Assembly: GCA_026995555.1 (NCBI GenBank)
Contig: JALWOJ010000200.1
Location: 1-40,081 of the forward strand
Length of the DNA: 40,081 nt
Direction of reading: 5' to 3'
DNA from: Acidilobaceae archaeon
GTDB taxonomy: Archaea > Thermoproteota > Thermoprotei_A > Sulfolobales > Acidilobaceae
Shown: piece by piece, positions 38,962 to 40,081 of the stretch
Layout of the letters: each line of letters starts with the position of its first letter
How positions within the stretch are numbered: the first letter of the stretch is position 1
Notes under the pieces: model-generated
The model's database searches: none
What the model was told of the DNA's origin: nothing
The model's input: the letters and a program-made list of their open reading frames with translations, nothing else
Translations under genes and position numbers: made by a program

Positions 38962-39687
38962 TTATTCCTCAAGTGTGTAATAAAGCCTTTTCCTTCTTCT
39001 TCCCTTGCTTTCGATTTTAAGTATCTTAATTCTTCCTATTTCACATGTATTCTTGACGTGGGGGGCTCCATCGAGTTGTATGTCAATTCCAGGGATCTCA
39101 ACAACTCTAACAACCTCAACGTTTGGAGGGGCTCTTTCGGCCAGCTTAACTATTCCAGGTATCTTAAGCGCCTCCTCTCTTGAGAGCCAATAAACTTTAA
39201 CTTCAATACATTTCAAAGCTATGGAGTTGGCCTCCTCAACAGCCTCCTCTAAAGCCCTTTTCCAATCCTCAACGTTACTGAGGTCGAAATCATCTCTAGC
39301 CATCTCAGGGGTTATGTGTCCTCCCGTGACCTTAGCGTTGTACTTCTTATAAAGGAGTGCTGTAATTATATGGCTTGCTGTATGCAACTTCATCATTCTA
39401 TATCTTCTCTCCCAATCAATAATACCTTTAACTTTCATATCTGTCTTTAATGCAGAAGCATTATCGACTCTATGTGCAACTTCATCGTTTTCGATAAAAG
39501 TATCAATGACTCTCACCTTAATATTAGTCGATGGAATTAAGAGAAAGCCTGTGTCAGCATCAAGACCTCCAGAAGGTCTTGGATGAAATGCCGTCTGATC
39601 TAGGAAAACTTTATCATTTTCTATCTTTTTGATCGTAGCTTCAAATTCCTTCAAGTAGCTATCATATTGAAAAAGAAGTTTTGTCAA
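38962..39687 (-). CDS. alaX: Alanyl-tRNA editing protein AlaX
   Basis: MKLHTASHIITALLYKKY (HxxxH), DIQLDGAPHVKNTCEIGRIKILKIESKGRRRKRLYYTLE. Confidence 0.88.
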   Translation of the reverse strand: MTKLLFQYDSYLKEFEATIKKIENDKVFLDQTAFHPRPSGGLDADTGFLLIPSTNIKVRVIDTFIENDEVAHRVDNASALKTDMKVKGIIDWERRYRMMKLHTASHIITALLYKKYNAKVTGGHITPEMARDDFDLSNVEDWKRALEEAVEEANSIALKCIEVKVYWLSREEALKIPGIVKLAERAPPNVEVVRVVEIPGIDIQLDGAPHVKNTCEIGRIKILKIESKGRRRKRLYYTLEE

Positions 39688-39736
39688 ACTGTACCACCTC
39701 TCTTTATAAAAATTGAAAAATAATAAAAATAAAAAA

Positions 39737-40081
39737 CTATTCTTCTAGAGACCTGTCAGCAAATCCTAGTACAACCCTCTTCGGCAGCAAAGCAGACACT
39801 ATATAGTCAAAGGCTGCCTGGGGGTCGCTCTCATGACCGCACGTATAAACATCTACCGTAGCGAAGTTGTATTCTGGCCATGTGTGAATAGCTATATGAC
39901 TTTCAAGAACTATAGCTACAAGACTAACGCCTTCACCTATTTTCCACGATTTAATGTCTAGCAATGTCATCTTACCGATCTTTGCAGCGTTCATAGCGAC
40001 TTTCTCTAGCATTTCAGGATCTCTTAAGAGCTCTTTGTTACGGCATTCGTAGAGATTGCCATAGACGTGTTTACCATAAAC
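39737..40081 (-). CDS. speD: S-adenosylmethionine decarboxylase proenzyme, 5' end beyond window
   Basis: [23 protein letters not shown] cleavage-site motif. Frame is open from 40012 to the window edge ([23 protein letters not shown]...), so the 91-aa ORF in the track is a truncation. Confidence 0.92.
   Translation of the reverse strand, partial: VYGKHVYGNLYECRNKELLRDPEMLEKVAMNAAKIGKMTLLDIKSWKIGEGVSLVAIVLESHIAIHTWPEYNFATVDVYTCGHESDPQAAFDYIVSALLPKRVVLGFADRSLEE

Noticed and set aside
1-40081. CRISPR arrays, IS elements, prophage, rRNA, defence or toxin-antitoxin modules
   Set aside because: No regularly spaced repeats, transposase, integrase, phage structural or rRNA signatures were seen; the RHH-like gene has no toxin partner beside it.

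Overview
Gene-dense window from a thermophilic archaeon. Reverse gyrase, diphthamide-type EF-2, aIF1A, RIO1 and TATA/GGTGAG-type gene starts point to a (hyper)thermophilic Thermoproteota-like lineage; the exact taxon cannot be fixed from the sequence. Most of the window is core genome: an Alg14/Alg13-type glycosyltransferase (Agl24-like), a duplicated MgtE-like transporter, a PLP decarboxylase (MfnA/GAD type), an 11-gene complex I operon (A-B-C-D-H-I-J-K-M-L-N, no E/F/G), EF-2, reverse gyrase, a four-subunit pyruvate/2-oxoacid:ferredoxin oxidoreductase (C-D-A-B), a Nudix protein, a compact type IV pilus cluster with a split platform protein, a zinc-ribbon (TackOD1-like) protein, an RHH/coiled-coil protein, an operon of DUF1646-like transporter, MGMT and GPT/AglH, then CysS, aIF1A, RIO1, a KH protein, AlaX and a truncated AdoMetDC. 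No CRISPR array, rRNA, recognisable tRNA, transposon or prophage was seen. I found no clear new multi-gene system. The best leads are a 37-codon ORF upstream of EF-2 with its own TATA box and Shine-Dalgarno that is below the ORF-track cutoff, a nitrilase-fold protein lacking two of three catalytic residues that overlaps the end of the reverse gyrase gene, an inverted repeat at the EF-2 start, a sequon-rich secreted protein, and the pilus neighbourhood. All homology calls come from motif recognition by eye; no database search was run.
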